64,000 nt of DNA. Source: Lineolata rhizophorae. Its lineage: Eukaryota; Ascomycota; Dothideomycetes; Lineolatales; Lineolataceae. This document shows, piece by piece, positions 1 through 11,701 of the stretch. The position numbers and the translations under genes are program-made. The notes below the pieces were generated by a model, which made no database searches, was not told the origin of the DNA, and worked only from the letters and a program-made list of their open reading frames with translations. The DNA is taken from positions 268,254-332,253 of the forward strand of contig MU001677.1 of NCBI GenBank assembly GCA_010093515.1. The letters are read 5' to 3'. Each line of letters starts with the position of its first letter. Positions within the stretch are counted from its first letter, which is position 1.

Positions 1-753
1 GTAGTCCCCGAGCGGGAACTTGCGCTTGATCCCGGCCCCGGTGCCGAGCGATGAGCCGTTCCGCCCCGCCCCCGCGGCGCCTGCCTGCCGGTTATGTCTG
101 GGCGAGCGGTGGTGCGCCCGCGACACCACCTCGAGCCGCATGTGCCGTGGCGTGAAGTCGAGGCTGTCCAGGTCGAGATCCTGTAAGCTGCTCATCGGGG
201 TCGGTGGCGGCTGTCGGAAGGTAAACTCGCCACGGGGCACGGGCGGAGGCGGCGTCTGCCGGTGGACGACCGAATGCGTGTTGGGCGGCGCGGATTCGGA
301 GCGGGCGGTCTCGTCCGGCGCGGGACGCTGTGTCGGTTGATCGCGTTGCGGAGTGGCCTGCCGGTTGACGAGTGCGTCTGGCTTGGACGCCGTAGCAGGA
401 GACGAGCTCCTCGCCCGCCTCTCCTCCTCTGCCTCCTCGTCCCCGTCACTATCCGCCATCGTCTGTTGTGCCCGTCCTTCCGTTTGCTGCCTCTCCATGA
501 TCCACTGGCGGACCCGCCACCCCTCGCCTTCGCCCAGCCCCATGTCCTCCTTGTCCAGGAAGCCGAGCAGCTCGTCCAGTGCATCCTGGTACCCCTCGGC
601 GTGGGCCCGCGTCTGGTCCGATGCCGCTGTCTTGTACAGATTGGTGACGGATAGCGCCGCCGTCTTGAAGGCCTGGAGCAGCTGCTCCGGCGGCGGCTGC
701 TTCCGCGGCGAGGCCGACGGCAACGAGGTGTTCAGGCTTCGCATCGACTCCAT
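1..753 (-). CDS. HAPSTR1/DUF4588-like protein, 3' end cut by window
   Basis: The reading frame is open from an ATG at 753 to the window edge (251 codons, no stop), so the C-terminus is missing. Residues about 24-62 (QLLQAFKTAALSVTNLYK, then a GYQDALDELLGFLDKE stretch) resemble the conserved helical core of human HAPSTR1 (C16orf72, DUF4588), a HUWE1-associated stress-response protein. An acidic and Ser/Pro/Gln-rich linker follows, then a LDLDSLD segment and, at the cut end, a KRKFPLGDY motif. The role in fungi is not known to me; a nuclear regulatory role is inference from the animal family. The start was chosen as the first ATG of the conserved frame; a second ATG lies three codons inside. 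No intron is needed in the visible part. Family assignment comes from remembered motif similarity only. Confidence 0.6.
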   Translation of the reverse strand, partial: MESMRSLNTSLPSASPRKQPPPEQLLQAFKTAALSVTNLYKTAASDQTRAHAEGYQDALDELLGFLDKEDMGLGEGEGWRVRQWIMERQQTEGRAQQTMADSDGDEEAEEERRARSSSPATASKPDALVNRQATPQRDQPTQRPAPDETARSESAPPNTHSVVHRQTPPPPVPRGEFTFRQPPPTPMSSLQDLDLDSLDFTPRHMRLEVVSRAHHRSPRHNRQAGAAGAGRNGSSLGTGAGIKRKFPLGDY

Positions 754-1882
754 AGCGAGAGTTGCTACAGAGCCCTCCGTTCGTCTTAGGTTTCGAGTGA
801 GATGATCAGGGCGTCGGCCCGTCTAAAAGCCCCAACCAGCAGAAGGATGTGTGTGAGTGTTCGACCGAAATAAACGAGGGTGGTGGTGATGATGCGGGTG
901 CTTGGCCAACCGGCGGGCGGTAGCGAAGGTGGGTCCAAAGACGGTATATTATTGATTACGAGAAGTGGGGCGAAGTCTGAAGAGATGTGCCTCGCCCCGG
1001 GAGCGTCAGAATGCAGTATCCGTGTGCGAAGGGTGACCAAGGCAGCGGAAGGTATCGGAAAGAGAGGTGAGGTGGTCGAAGATTTGTTGTTCGGAGGGCC
1101 ACATGAGCACGGGTCCGTGGGTTGTGGCTATGATATTGCCCCCGGCAGGCAGGAATGGCCATGTTATTAGCAGCACCCACTAATAATCCACGTGCCTCAA
1201 TTCGCAAAGTCAAGCACAGGACTAATTCGTATTTGTACTTGAGATCTATAGATCAAACAAGCATCTCAAAATCAAACTATTTACTTTCCGCAATTTACTT
1301 CTTTGGAACGCTATCCCGCGCCAGCATCCAATTTATGGTCTCGAGATACTTGGCATCACAACTCAGAACTTGAAAATATTCAAGTCCGGTTGACCGTTCA
1401 CTCAACTAGCTAAACCTCATGCGGTGATAAAAGCGATCTTAGGTCATAAAAACGAGAGGCCCAGATAGTGCGAACCCATTATCAGAACGCCCTTTTTATC
1501 GAAGGATACAGCCACATACAACGACTATTTCACAACACCCACCTTGATCCTCTTGCAGAGCATACCTGACGATAGTTGACCAAAGGCCAGTACCAATTCA
1601 AAATCTTCTAAGCAAAAAGTCTATAGAATCGACCAAAAGGAATAGGTATCAGCATGCAAAAGAGAAGTCTCAATCGCCTTGTTGAATCTCGATCAACGCG
1701 CTAGTGACCCCGATGCAAAACGTGCTCACTCGCTCGAAAGGGATATGGGAAAACGCTAGCTGCACCACTCGCCGCAACGAACCGAAGCATCCATCCGCAA
1801 AAATAGGAAATTCCCGAACTTTTCATTTGCACTCCCTTCCTACACCCCCCCATTCCTCTCTTTGCCCCTCCCTTCCACCATC
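754..1882. other. intergenic, no gene seen
   Basis: This is the 5' region of the HAPSTR1-like gene (minus strand) and the 3' side of the calponin-homology gene (minus strand). Short ORFs here show no conserved protein character. Base composition falls towards AT between about 1,200 and 1,700. No repeat or RNA gene was recognised. Confidence 0.5.
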
Positions 1883-4241
1883 TCACGGCCTCGGCCTCGG
1901 CCCAATAATCTGCCTCCTCCCTCCAAACCCGATCCCTTGCCCCCCCTTATTCTGCGAATCCCCGCCCATAAAGCCATACTGATGGACGTCCCAACTCTGG
2001 CCGGGGCCCGACCCCTGCGCCGTATCCCTCTGCGCCTCGCGGATCTCGCGCTGGCGCTCTTCCCACTCGCGCTGCATCTCGCGCTCGCGCTCCATCTCGC
2101 GCTCGACCACGGATTTGGCCGCCCAGCCCTGCGCCTTGGTCTGCTTCTGCGCCGCGGCCCGGCGCGCGTCCTCGGCGTCGCGCTCCGAGGTCGACGTGAG
2201 CCCGAGCTCGGACGGGAAGTGCGAGGTCGGCTTAGGCGCCAGCGGCGCCGGGTGAGACGAGAGGTAGCGGTCCGCGCGGTTCGAGTTGGGATTCGTGGGC
2301 AGTGGCCGAGTGGAGGTGGAGGTGGTGGCGTCGTTGACGACTGCCTTGTGAGCCGAAGGCGAAGAAGCGTAGTCTTGCGGGTTCGGCAGCGGGCGGGACG
2401 GCGAGGGAGGGGACTTGACTGCCGTTGGCTCCGGCAGTGGCCGAGAAGGTAGACTGGGTGGCGTTTGGGCGGCAGTTCTGGGGTCTGGCAGGGGGCGCGA
2501 GGACCCTCCCAGAGATGCACCACCTGCGTTGCGGGTACGATGTTCGGACCACTGCTGGCGCAGGTACTCGCGCTCATCGCCGGCCCAGGAGACATCACTA
2601 TCTCTTGACGGGCTTGGCGCACGCTCAACCGCAGGTTGCGGTGGTTGCGGCTTTGCCGGGTGGCTACGCGATCGCGACCGCGTACGGTTCTTTTCGCGGC
2701 GCTGCTCTCCATGCCGTAGGCGCTCCTCACGCTCGAGTTCGTACTGACGCTCACGCTCCTTAGCGTCTTGGAGTTGGCGTTCCAGTTCACGGATACGGGC
2801 GGAATGGGCGTCCTCATCTTCGCCCGTAGGACGGCTTCCGCGACGGCTCCGAGGTTTCGACGACGCCGTTGGTGGAGACTGTTTGTCTTGCTGAGCCTGG
2901 TACTCGCTGAGTAACTGGCCGCGCAGCCTGGAGTCCCCGGTGGATGTGGCACGCTTGTCGCGCCGCAACGTCTCGCGCTTGATACGCTCTTCGGCCTCGC
3001 GCTCCTCGCGTAGTCGCGCTTCCTCCTCCTCCCTCCACCGCCGCTCTTGCTCCGCCCATTCCTGTTTCTGAGCCTCGACGCGCCGCTTCTCTTCCTCACG
3101 GTGGCGCTTCGTTTCTTCTTCCCAGCGGCGCTCCTCGGCCAACTTTTCCTGCTCCTCGGCAGCCTCACGCTCGGCGCGCCGCCGCTGTTCGGCCTCCTCG
3201 GCTTCCGCACGTTGACGCTCGGCCTCAGCCTCAGCTTCGCGGCGCTTCCGTTCCCTCTCCGCCAGTGATGGCACGTGTGGGCTCGCCGACGTAATCTGCC
3301 GCCGGGCACCGAATGCGACGCCTTGCGTGCCCTGGTTTGCCCCACCCATGTACCCATACTGGTGAATGTTCCACGCGGGCGACGTAACACCTTCGTCACT
3401 CTTCTTACTCCAGCTAGTGATAGCACCTGGCGGCGAACGTGCACCACCGCCTCCCTCCCGACTTGTCTTGGAAGAGCCGGAGCCGCCGGTACGGACGGGA
3501 CTCATAGCGCGCGTTGACGGTGGCGGCTTGGCCGGATTGAAAGTCGCGGTGGAGGAGCTCGTCTGGCTCGCGGCACTGGTCCCGCGACTCCTGCCAAATC
3601 CTGTCGGCGACGTAAATCCCCCTCGGCCGAGACCGCCGCCACCACCAAGGGTGGATTGGCTTCCCGATTCTGAGCCGGTCGCCGAGGGACTCAGGGCACC
3701 ACCGCGCTTAGGCCCGATGGTGGAGGGGAATTTAGACGGGCTGAGGTTATTCGCTAGACGGGAGAAGGCGCCGAGGCACTGGAGGACCTGGGCGGGGTCC
3801 TTGGCCTCGTACAGGTCGACGGTAAGGAAGCGGTCGTGAGCAGGCATGTTGAGCGGCGGCTGCTCGCACGCGCGGAGAAAGTGCGATATGTTCTCCATCT
3901 GGATAAACGGCATGGGCGACTTCTTGAACTTGACGCCCGGAGGGGGCACGGCGAGGTTGACGAGCCTGTATTTGCGATTCGACGAGGCGGGGCATCATCA
4001 GTCTAGGGTGCCCGGGCGCTCTCCAAAAATTCGAGAACGATAAACGCAAACAGGGGCCAGTGAGTCATGTTCACCTGCAGAGTACGGTGCCATCTCTGAG
4101 CGCCTCGAGGAGGTCGCCAGACGGCAACGGTTCGCCCAGAACAGCCTCTATCCAGGCGCGGGCCTCGTTGGCCGCGGCGGGGGTGTAGCGTGACATGCGC
4201 AGCTTGCGCATGTCCTGGTCGAGCGACGACACGGACGCCAT
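1883..4241 (-). CDS. calponin-homology (transgelin-like) actin-binding protein
   Basis: Two exons, 4241-4075 and 3965-1883, joined across a 109-bp GT-AG intron, give 749 residues. The splice restores a single calponin-homology domain at about residues 17-130, with GTVLCRLVNLAVPPPGVKFK crossing the junction. Two calponin-type repeats follow, one at about 248-280 (WNIHQYGYMGG...GARRQI) and one at the extreme C-terminus (WDVHQYGFMGG...GGRRQI). Between them lies a long charged E/R/K-rich predicted coiled coil (about 291-396) and Ser/Pro-rich disorder. Proteins with CH plus calponin repeats bind and bundle F-actin; acting at cortical or ring actin is inference. The start at 4241 (MASVSSLDQDM) fits the family; an in-frame ATG at 4451 would add a poorly conserved extension. 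It is much longer than yeast Scp1 (about 200 residues), as expected for the filamentous fungal form. Confidence 0.85.
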
Positions 4242-4941
4242 GGCGGGTGCGACGGCGGAGACTGTGCGCGAGGTTGCGGGCGATAGCGAGAGGGTGCGGC
4301 TGCGAGAGGCATGCGGGATCGCGGGCGATGGCAGGTGGGCGGATGCCTGGATGGTGGAGGAGCACACGTCGGCGGCTCGTGCCCGCGTTTCCAACCCCGG
4401 CCCGTGTACGGAGGCTGCGGGTGCGACGTAGGGCCCGATGTGGCGCAGCATTCCCCCGCTGCATCTCAGCAGTCATACTACATACGCACTGTACGTTAGA
4501 GTTAGATTAAGTCTAATTTCGCTTACGATTTGTGTCTAGTCAATACATACGCCTTCCCACGATCGTGTACAAACCCTATGAATCCGTATATGTGCCCAGC
4601 GCAGCAACAGCGAGGCCGTAGGAGCGTGGCAACGTGGAGAGCGAGCTTCGTACCTTACGTGTAGACTCTAGTTTGATTTTTTTTTCTTTTAACTATCAAG
4701 TAAAAAAATACTACGTAGCTTTCCGAACAAAGCGAAGCTGCATATACTTTTCACTGCCGAGGGAAGCGGCACGGCGAGAAACCTGAAGGCTCACGAAACC
4801 GGTCCCGTAGGCCGGGCCTCGTAACCAACCACAGAATTGCTCATCACTCAATATTACCCCATACATACCCTGGGGACAGGGGAAGAAGCCTTGAATCGTA
4901 CTGGTATGGAATGCCGGATCCAACAATCCATTTCCCCTTCT
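4242..4941. other. intergenic, no gene seen
   Basis: Spacer between the start of the calponin-homology gene and the 3' end of the CorA-like gene, both on the minus strand. It holds a T/A tract near 4,675-4,705 and no recognisable coding or RNA feature. Confidence 0.5.
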
Positions 4942-6786
4942 TCAAGGCATCTCTGGCTGTACCTCTCCTGGCGGCTTGTCCACAGCATACGAAAATTCAG
5001 ACTCCTGTTCAGCAGTCAGCATGGCTAGGTCCCCGAAGTCGTTCCAAAGAGTTTTCCTGGTTGCTTACCTGGCTCCATGCCTGACGTCTAAACGTTTGTG
5101 CTACTGACTCGCCTTCGATTCGTCTCTGCTGTTGTCTAAAAGATATCGTGGCATAGATGAGAAACGTGAGTGCTGTGATTGGAATCGAAAGGGCCCAAAA
5201 TATCCAAAACCCAGGTTTCCCGGGGGCAAATTGGCCGCTTATTCCAAGTATGCTGGCGATGGTCCCTGATGGGACGAAAATGGTTGCCAGTAATGTGAAC
5301 CTAGCCATACTGTCCCCCTTCGACGCATCCTGCCTCACTTGTTCCACGGCCAATTCGTCTCCCAAGACCTTTTCGTTCCGAGCGATCCGCTGAACGTTTC
5401 GTTCGGCGAGCCGTTCGACTTCACTGAAATCAGCCACGATGGCCGACACAATTGGACATCGTGCATTGTTATCCGGCTCTCGTGGCCACCCTTCTTGTCC
5501 CCGGTGCTCACACAAGGATCGAGTCTCCGCAATCATGAGCTGATAGAGCTCAGTCCTGCGGCGGAGCATGAAGAGGTCTTTCAATTGACTCTGGAGCTCG
5601 TCCAAGGACGGCGACCCTTTTTCCGAATAAACCTCGATGGTTCCCAATTCCCTTTCGATGTATTTAAGCGGCACATTCCACTCTGAAGCGATAATTCTCA
5701 TCAAGTCTCTTAGCAAGACGAAAGGGTCCTTGGCGGACCTAGCTACCAAGGCAGGATCTTGCTCAAGGCAGAATTGGAATGACGCTCGCGGCGAGCTACG
5801 AGGAAATAATTTGCCCTCGTCGTTCATGAATTTTGCACGCCCGGACAGCTGGCGGTATTCAGGCTCATCGCAGTCGCCCTTTGCAGAATCTAGTGCAAAC
5901 AAGGGATCCAACAATATGACTCCTCCAGGGTTTGTTAGACAAAGCAACAAATTCAAAAAGCCAGACACTCAGACTTACCGTTCCAAGAAGCGCCGAGATT
6001 TGGGCCACCGATCCAGATAGTTGCAGAATTTCTGGCGAGGATGACCTTTTCGAACTCCTTCGTTGAACTGGACCTCTTCCTTGGCGTGAGCTTTCCGGCC
6101 ACTCTGACTATCGCAGCTCTCGATTCGTCCGACCAAATGAAGTTTGAGGGGAAACCGGCCTCTGCTCTCGGATGGTATGTCTGAGCGGCAACAAATTGAA
6201 CTCGGACGTACTGCTCTCGTCTCGCAATGGATGGAAGTCGAGGTAAGTGATCCGGAATTCTCTCAGGGAAGTACCACGGCGCGGTATCCAAATGCTCTTC
6301 GAACGTTTGAGGATCCATGTCGAAGGTGCCACCGAGTTGGGCCATGACTTCGGGTGTGACATTCTCGATAACGAATAGTCTACCGGAAATCCCGCTTTCC
6401 TGAGGAAGGCCGTCCAACTTCGTCCTCAGTTGGTCTTCGTTGAGGGTGATTAGCCTTGACCAGGGGCTTTTGTCTCGCACTTCGACGAGCGTTGTTGTAG
6501 ATCTAATTCTACAGTTTCCGTCGATGTCGCGTCGATGCAAAAAAGCGTCCAACTTCTCAAAATCATAGCAGCGTTTTCTCTCACGCCGTACAAACTGCCG
6601 AAACTGCTCCCCCACATTGGGTGGATGAAGTGTGGATGATGAACTTAGAGACTTCATTTCCACAGTCGAACCGTCTCCACTAGCCATCCCAAATTGAAGG
6701 TAGGTTCCGAATGTAGAAGAAACAAAATGCTGAGGCCCAGCTACAACAACTGATTTCTGATATCTGGCTTTAAGACGACTGAGCAA
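4942..6786 (-). CDS. CorA-like divalent-cation transporter family protein
   Basis: Three exons: 6786-5979, 5922-5069 and 5004-4942 (introns 56 and 64 bp, donors GTAAGT and GTAAGC), giving 574 residues. The last short exon ends the protein at PGEVQPEMP; skipping that splice would end it at HADC. The C-terminal part has the CorA layout: a long helical, charged soluble region, then TM1 (about 478-497, FTLLATIFVPSGTIASILGI) and TM2 (about 508-529). CorA proteins form pentameric Mg2+ channels in plasma or organelle membranes. The diagnostic GMN motif expected after TM1 is absent; the loop reads GISGQFAPGKPGF. Many fungal CorA-like proteins diverge here, so Mg2+ transport is not assured. Start at 6786 is the first ATG; an alternative at MASGDGS lies 32 codons inside. 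Confidence 0.75.
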
Positions 6787-8017
6787 TGGGCTGCCTTATA
6801 CCCCTTCCAGTTGATGAGGCAAGGCCACAACAAAAAAAAAAAAAAGGCACAAGTTGCCTTATGTTTTGGTTCACTAGCTTATTACGAACATCGACATGGC
6901 AGTGCTTAAGCCACACGCTCTCCCCGCCAACGGGAGCGGAGATAGTAATATCGACCTTCCAGATTCTGCGAGCCAGTACTTCGTGGCTTGCTGCGCACGC
7001 CCGCTGAAGGTTCCGGTGAGGTGTTCTTGGCGACGCCTTGCTGCACGTCGTAGGTGAATCCCAATGCCTCCCGCCATGGTGCAGAATGTCGTGGGAAACG
7101 AATCACTCTAGACTCGCCAGCTTGGTAATCATGCGCTCTAATAAGTGCTACAAATGAACGTGAGTGAAGAACTATTGGTTGCTAGATAGCAAGGGTGAGC
7201 AAGATGAATTATTCGTGCATATGCCCAGGAATGAGTAGCAGGAAGGCGTCTTCTTCTTGCGTCGTCCCCCGACTTGATTGGCCGATGCTCCTCCCACAGA
7301 AGGCAACTCTAGCAGTGATGTTAATGCATTCACGCTGCCCGCGTCACCGGTGTTTGCACGGGCAAAGAAAATCTTCTCCGGCCTAGACAGTGCTCAGCCT
7401 AACCCATGGAACGAATTTTCAGCTGCATTATGGCCTACTAGAATATTATCAAAAGTAAGATGGAGGGCTAAAGGCCAGCCCTCGTCAGAATCATATCACT
7501 AGACCAGAAGCAAGACTTTCATCTCAGAAGCGCAGCGCACTCAACTTAATCTCTCCGATTCCGCCATTGAATTCCACGCAGTGCCGAGACACAACTCTTG
7601 CATCTCCAAGCTCATAACTAGTGAACTAGCCCTCGTGCCGCAACGCCGTTATTCTTGACCCGAACTCCAGCCCATCAGCATGGTATCTAAACATAAAATG
7701 CACCCAAGCGCCCACATCATGCGCGTAGAAGGTATTCCTCTACTCAAATTACTTAATAATCCGAGGTAGGAATGCAATCACGCCAACTATTTGGACATCC
7801 GCCTGTCCTCTTATGACCATAGTCATAGCGAGTTTCCCCTTTTCGTTCCATCTCCGTGCCTATCGTACAAGACTCTCACCCTACCCGTCCAGCAATTACC
7901 CACAAAGTAACACACCACATTTCCTCATCACCTCTCGCCTAGGACTACCGCTTCCGTCCCTCAAACCCTCACCCACACATACCATCTTCCCCCTTAACCA
8001 CCACCCATCATTCCCCC
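6787..8017. other. intergenic, possible gene relic at 6,886-7,480
   Basis: Mostly non-coding spacer with a poly-A tract near 6,832-6,844. On the minus strand a frame ending in WRGERVA stop (6,908) stays open upstream past 7,165 and has protein-like composition, and another minus frame is open from about 7,405 to 7,168. The plus strand also has an open frame from 7,278 to 7,502. None matches a family I know. From 7,800 to 8,017 the sequence is C-rich and simple, next to the MED1 stop. Confidence 0.3.
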
Positions 8018-10656
8018 TCAATACTCCCTCGCCACCCACTCAACCCAAACTCCCAACCCCCCACTAACCTCGACTCCCCTCCCCACCCTCGCCCTCCTCC
8101 TCTCCACATTTTCCGCCCCCTCCTCCCCCCCCGCAGCACGCAGCCCATCCATCGACGCAACGCTCACATCGCCATTCACCCCGACCGCGAGCTCAATCGC
8201 CACCAGGTCCCGCGGGTACCGGTCCTCCCCGGCTGCGAGCAAGCCGTCCAAGCTGGTCCCTTCGCGTCCGTCTCCGGAATGCGACGCGACGTTGGTAGTC
8301 CAGGGGGCGGCGACGGCGGTGGCAGTCGGGGCCGGCTTGTCGACATCCATGGCACTCGAGTCGGCGTGTGCGGTACTATTAGGGGTGGAAGCGTCGTGCG
8401 ATGGAGGCGGGCGGGGGAAGACGACGGAGAGGTGGGGCTCCGTGGCCAAGTACCAGAGGCTGAAGTCGACGGGGATGGAAGGGAGGAGAGGGGTGGCGTT
8501 ATCTGATGTGGGCGAGTTAGGCGCGTGCTGTGTCGAGGAACTCGGATGAGGAGCGGTGGAGCTGGTGTTGCTCCCGCTTTGGGATTGTTCCGGGAAGCTG
8601 CGGCTGAGTAGAGTGGCAAGGAAGGCGTATTGACGCAGGAGCTATGGAAATGGGGCGGGTAAAGTCAGTTTTGAGTCTTCTACAGTGAAGGATCAAATCA
8701 ATGAGAATTAGGAAACTCACCGGCAGCACATCCACCAGCTGTCGCGGATGCGAGAATGGAATCTCCTCAATCACGCGCGCATAATCTGGCTTTGGAACAT
8801 ACAGCCTGTTCTCATGCACCCTATCACCCAGGTCTCTCTTCGCGCCGTCCTTCGCGTTCCCAACCACCATGACCGTCTCCTTGCCCTGAAACTGAGGCCC
8901 CGATCCGTCCGCTTCCAAGACGCCATCGCCCTTCAACACTAATGCTTCAAACGTGCTAAACCGGACCATCTCCTCGGGAATCGTCGCGCCTACGCTCTCG
9001 AGCACCTGCATGGCGATGCCGTATGGCAGCGCGACGGGCGGGTTCAGCTTTGCGACGAAGCGCGCGGACGGAAGCTTGCTGCCACCGCCGGCAGTCGGGT
9101 CGAGGTCCATGGCGCCCGCGGACGTCTCGCCCTGCGGGATGAACGTCTGGTCAGGCTCGAGCCAATTGATTCCGGTAGAGCTGCCAGCCTGATCGCTGAA
9201 TAGAGGGTCTTCCCGGGCCTGCTCTATCTTCGACGGATCATGCGGGAGCCAGGAGTCGGAGATGCGCAGAGGTGGGTATAGCGAAGGGGAGAAAGACTCG
9301 CATTCGATGGAGAGGGAGAAGACCTTGTTCGGCGGCTCGTGTTTCTCGTCCTGCGGCTTCGGATCGACGTCCATGGAATCCTGCTGGGTAGCAGAAGCGT
9401 GTCCCTGTTTGAGCGGCACGGGCGTGGGCTTGTGCATTATGTGTCGCTGGTCCATCAGGTACTCGAGCGACAAGCCGACGAGGTCGCCGGCGTTCATGCG
9501 AGGGCGGCCGCTCTTCTTGCAGAGAACCTCGCGTTCGGCACGCTCCTCGAGCTCCTCGTCGCTAACACGCACGCGCAAGCCCTCGTTCTTCTCCTTCAAA
9601 GTTGCGAGTGCGGCCTTCTTCTCGTGTTCGAAGAGGCGCTTGAGTGAGTCGTATACGCCGGCGATGGCCTCGTAGCAGTTGAGCTCAGGGGTGCTGAGCT
9701 TATCCAACTTGGCCGTGCGCTCCAAGTTGCGCGCGAACTTGTCGAGAGTGAGCGTCAAGTATGCGTATTGGGCTTTGAAGCGGTTTGCGGTCGGCGGGGG
9801 TGTGAGATCGGACTGCAAGATGCGGGCGGCGGATGCGGCGTGCGCGGTGACAGCCTCGCTGGAGGAGGGAAATGAAACGGCGACGGACTCGACGGTGTTG
9901 GACTTGAAGTGGATCTGAATGACCATCCTCTGTGTCAACTGAAGAGATGCTTCTTACGTAGAAATGGTACGAAAGGCAGAAGAAAAGCGAACTGCAAGCA
10001 TATGAAGCACTTACATCCACCAGCACCGTCTGGCCGGCGATGCTCAACAACCTCCTCCGCTCCGTCGACGCACTCCCCTTCCCACCCTTCTCCTCCCACA
10101 AGCACTCCAAGCCGAGCTTCCTGGCCACGCGCTCGACGCCTTCCTCGCTCACCCTCCCCTTCTTGGTCGCCAGCATGGCCACCACCGTCTCCAACCGTTT
10201 CCTCCTCTCCTCGTCGTCCACGGCCCGCGCAAAGCCGCCGCCCACGGAGCTCCCGGTGCCCAGCCCCAACCCGCTCATCCCGCTCATGCTCAGGCCCATG
10301 CCCACGCCGCCCTCCATGCCGAGCGTGAGCCCCAGCGCCGCCGCCGCCGACGGCGAGTCGAAATTCAGCGCCGGCGACGAGCCCAGCAGCTTGTTTGCCG
10401 CCGCGCCGCCGCCGGCGGTGCCGGTGGTCCCGGCGGGGCCGCAATCGCGGCTGCCCGGTGGGTGGCCCGCCGGGTGGTTGCTGAGCGGCGACTTGGCGGC
10501 GGCGGCGGCCAGGTTGGCGCGGTGCGCGGCCGGCGACGGCACGCTGCGCGGCGCCGGCGACGAGAACTGGCCCGCCAGGTGCGGGAACGACGTCGGCGTG
10601 GACGCGTTGTGCGGGGGGTGCTTCTGCGCGGACGACGACGCGTTCGGGGTCGACAT
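8018..10656 (-). CDS. MED1: Mediator of RNA polymerase II transcription subunit 1
   Basis: Three exons: 10656-10015, 9929-8721 and 8641-8018 (introns 85 and 79 bp), giving 824 residues. The N-terminal 214 residues are low complexity (Ala/Gly/Ser/Pro) up to a conserved block with RKRLETVVAMLATKKGRVS and a helical winged-type segment ending in LSIAGQTVLVD. Exon 2 continues the fungal Med1 domain: IQIHFKSNTVESVAVSFP, then ANRFKAQYAYLTLTLDKFARN and CYEAIAGVYDSLKRLFEHE. Med1 belongs to the Mediator middle module and links activators to RNA polymerase II in the nucleus. The start MSTPNASS at 10656 was chosen over an upstream in-frame ATG at 10788, whose extension is proline-rich and unlike the family. 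The C-terminal exon is poorly conserved and acidic. Splices preserve phase 0 throughout. Confidence 0.85.
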
Positions 10657-11003
10657 GGTGATGGTGACAGTCGGTGGCGGCGGCGGATGTGGAGTGGGAG
10701 GAGGGAGGGCGCGCGCCGGGCGCGCGGGTGGGTTGAAGTGCGGCCTTGGGAGTGCTGGCCGAGAATGTCTTGGCGAGGTTGAATTCAAGAAGCTGCGCCC
10801 CGAGAGCTCGACGCGGGGCTGCGGAGCTGCACGCGCCGAGCCGCCGCGACGCGCCTTGCACGTGACCCCGTTTCTCCAGTGTTCTTGTACTACGGACGTT
10901 TGTCACCACCCCGCGGTGGCGCAGTCCTTTCGGGCGCTAGATTGGACTTCGAAGTAAAACGGCGACTTTGTAGTTCTGGGCGACGATGCCAATGGTCAAT
11001 TAC

Positions 11004-11051
11004 CTAACCGATACATATCAATATCGATATTGCATTGGTATCTATCGGTTA
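11004..11051. repeat. imperfect palindrome with 9-bp arms
   Basis: Arms TAACCGATA (11005-11013) and TATCGGTTA (11043-11051) are exact reverse complements around a 29-base centre holding the self-complementary ATATCGATAT. The right arm is part of GGTATCTATCGGT (11037-11049), whose reverse complement occurs at 11672-11694, beyond the LTR. Confidence 0.7.
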
Positions 11052-11274
11052 GCTAATCGATAGTAGCTAATTACTCTATTCAACTAGCTTCTTACTCTAG
11101 CAATATTAAATATTATCAAAATAGATGCTATTAAATCCAATGCCCAAATATATATTAGAAGCATAAAATCTTCTATATAAACCTGTTTGCTCTTATATTT
11201 TGTAGATATAAGCTCTGGCTTACTTATACTAACTAAAAGAGTGGCATAGTATCGCATCTTAGCCACTACGTACG

Positions 11275-11530
11275 TGTCACGGGCCCCTATTCACCAATCT
11301 ACATTCACCTAGAACTTTCCAGTTGTTACTCTAAGTGTTACCGCAAGTAACGTGATCTATGCGTGTTACTGCTGCCGGGAACTTTCCTGGCCCATGTATA
11401 TAAGGCCCGTCCGGCCCACTATTCTTCCTTTCCTTCTCTTTTCTTTTTCTTCTTTGTGTAAGCTCTTGTCAATTAGCTCGAATTCAAGGTTTTCCTTCGG
11501 GAATTTCTGCTTGTCTTCCAGACCGTGACA
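11275..11530 (+). mobile_element. solo LTR, probably of an LTR retrotransposon
   Basis: A 256-bp segment begins TGTCACGG and ends CCGTGACA, an 8-bp perfect terminal inverted repeat with the canonical TG...CA ends. It is flanked by GTACG and GTAGG, a 5-bp target duplication with one mismatch. Inside is a TATATAAGG box at 11397-11405 followed by a pyrimidine-rich tract, as expected for a U3/R border. No internal retrotransposon sequence adjoins it, so it is read as a solo LTR left by LTR-LTR recombination. Orientation is set by the TATA box. Copia versus gypsy type cannot be decided here. Confidence 0.75.
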
Positions 11531-11671
11531 GTAGGCTAGAAGCTATATATAATTGCAAACCCCAATTTTCGTACAAAAAAGAAAGCAAGATAATTTTTGA
11601 AGTATACTAGATAGCATACATTGTGTGGTAGGGCATTTAAATGCTGCGGAGCTGGAACTATTGATAATGCG

Positions 11672-11701
11672 ACCGATAGATACCGATAGATACCGATAGA
11701 T
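11672..11701. repeat. three tandem copies of ACCGATAGAT
   Basis: Three 10-bp units ACCGATAGAT follow one another. They are complementary to the sequence at 11037-11049, so the two clusters form an inverted repeat that brackets the solo LTR. They may be subterminal repeats of an older element into which the LTR element jumped. Confidence 0.6.

Noticed and set aside
9700-10909. Several long ORFs on both strands over the MED1 N-terminus
   Set aside because: They are shadows of GC-rich low-complexity coding sequence; only the frame with the MED1 helical block and consistent splices is kept.
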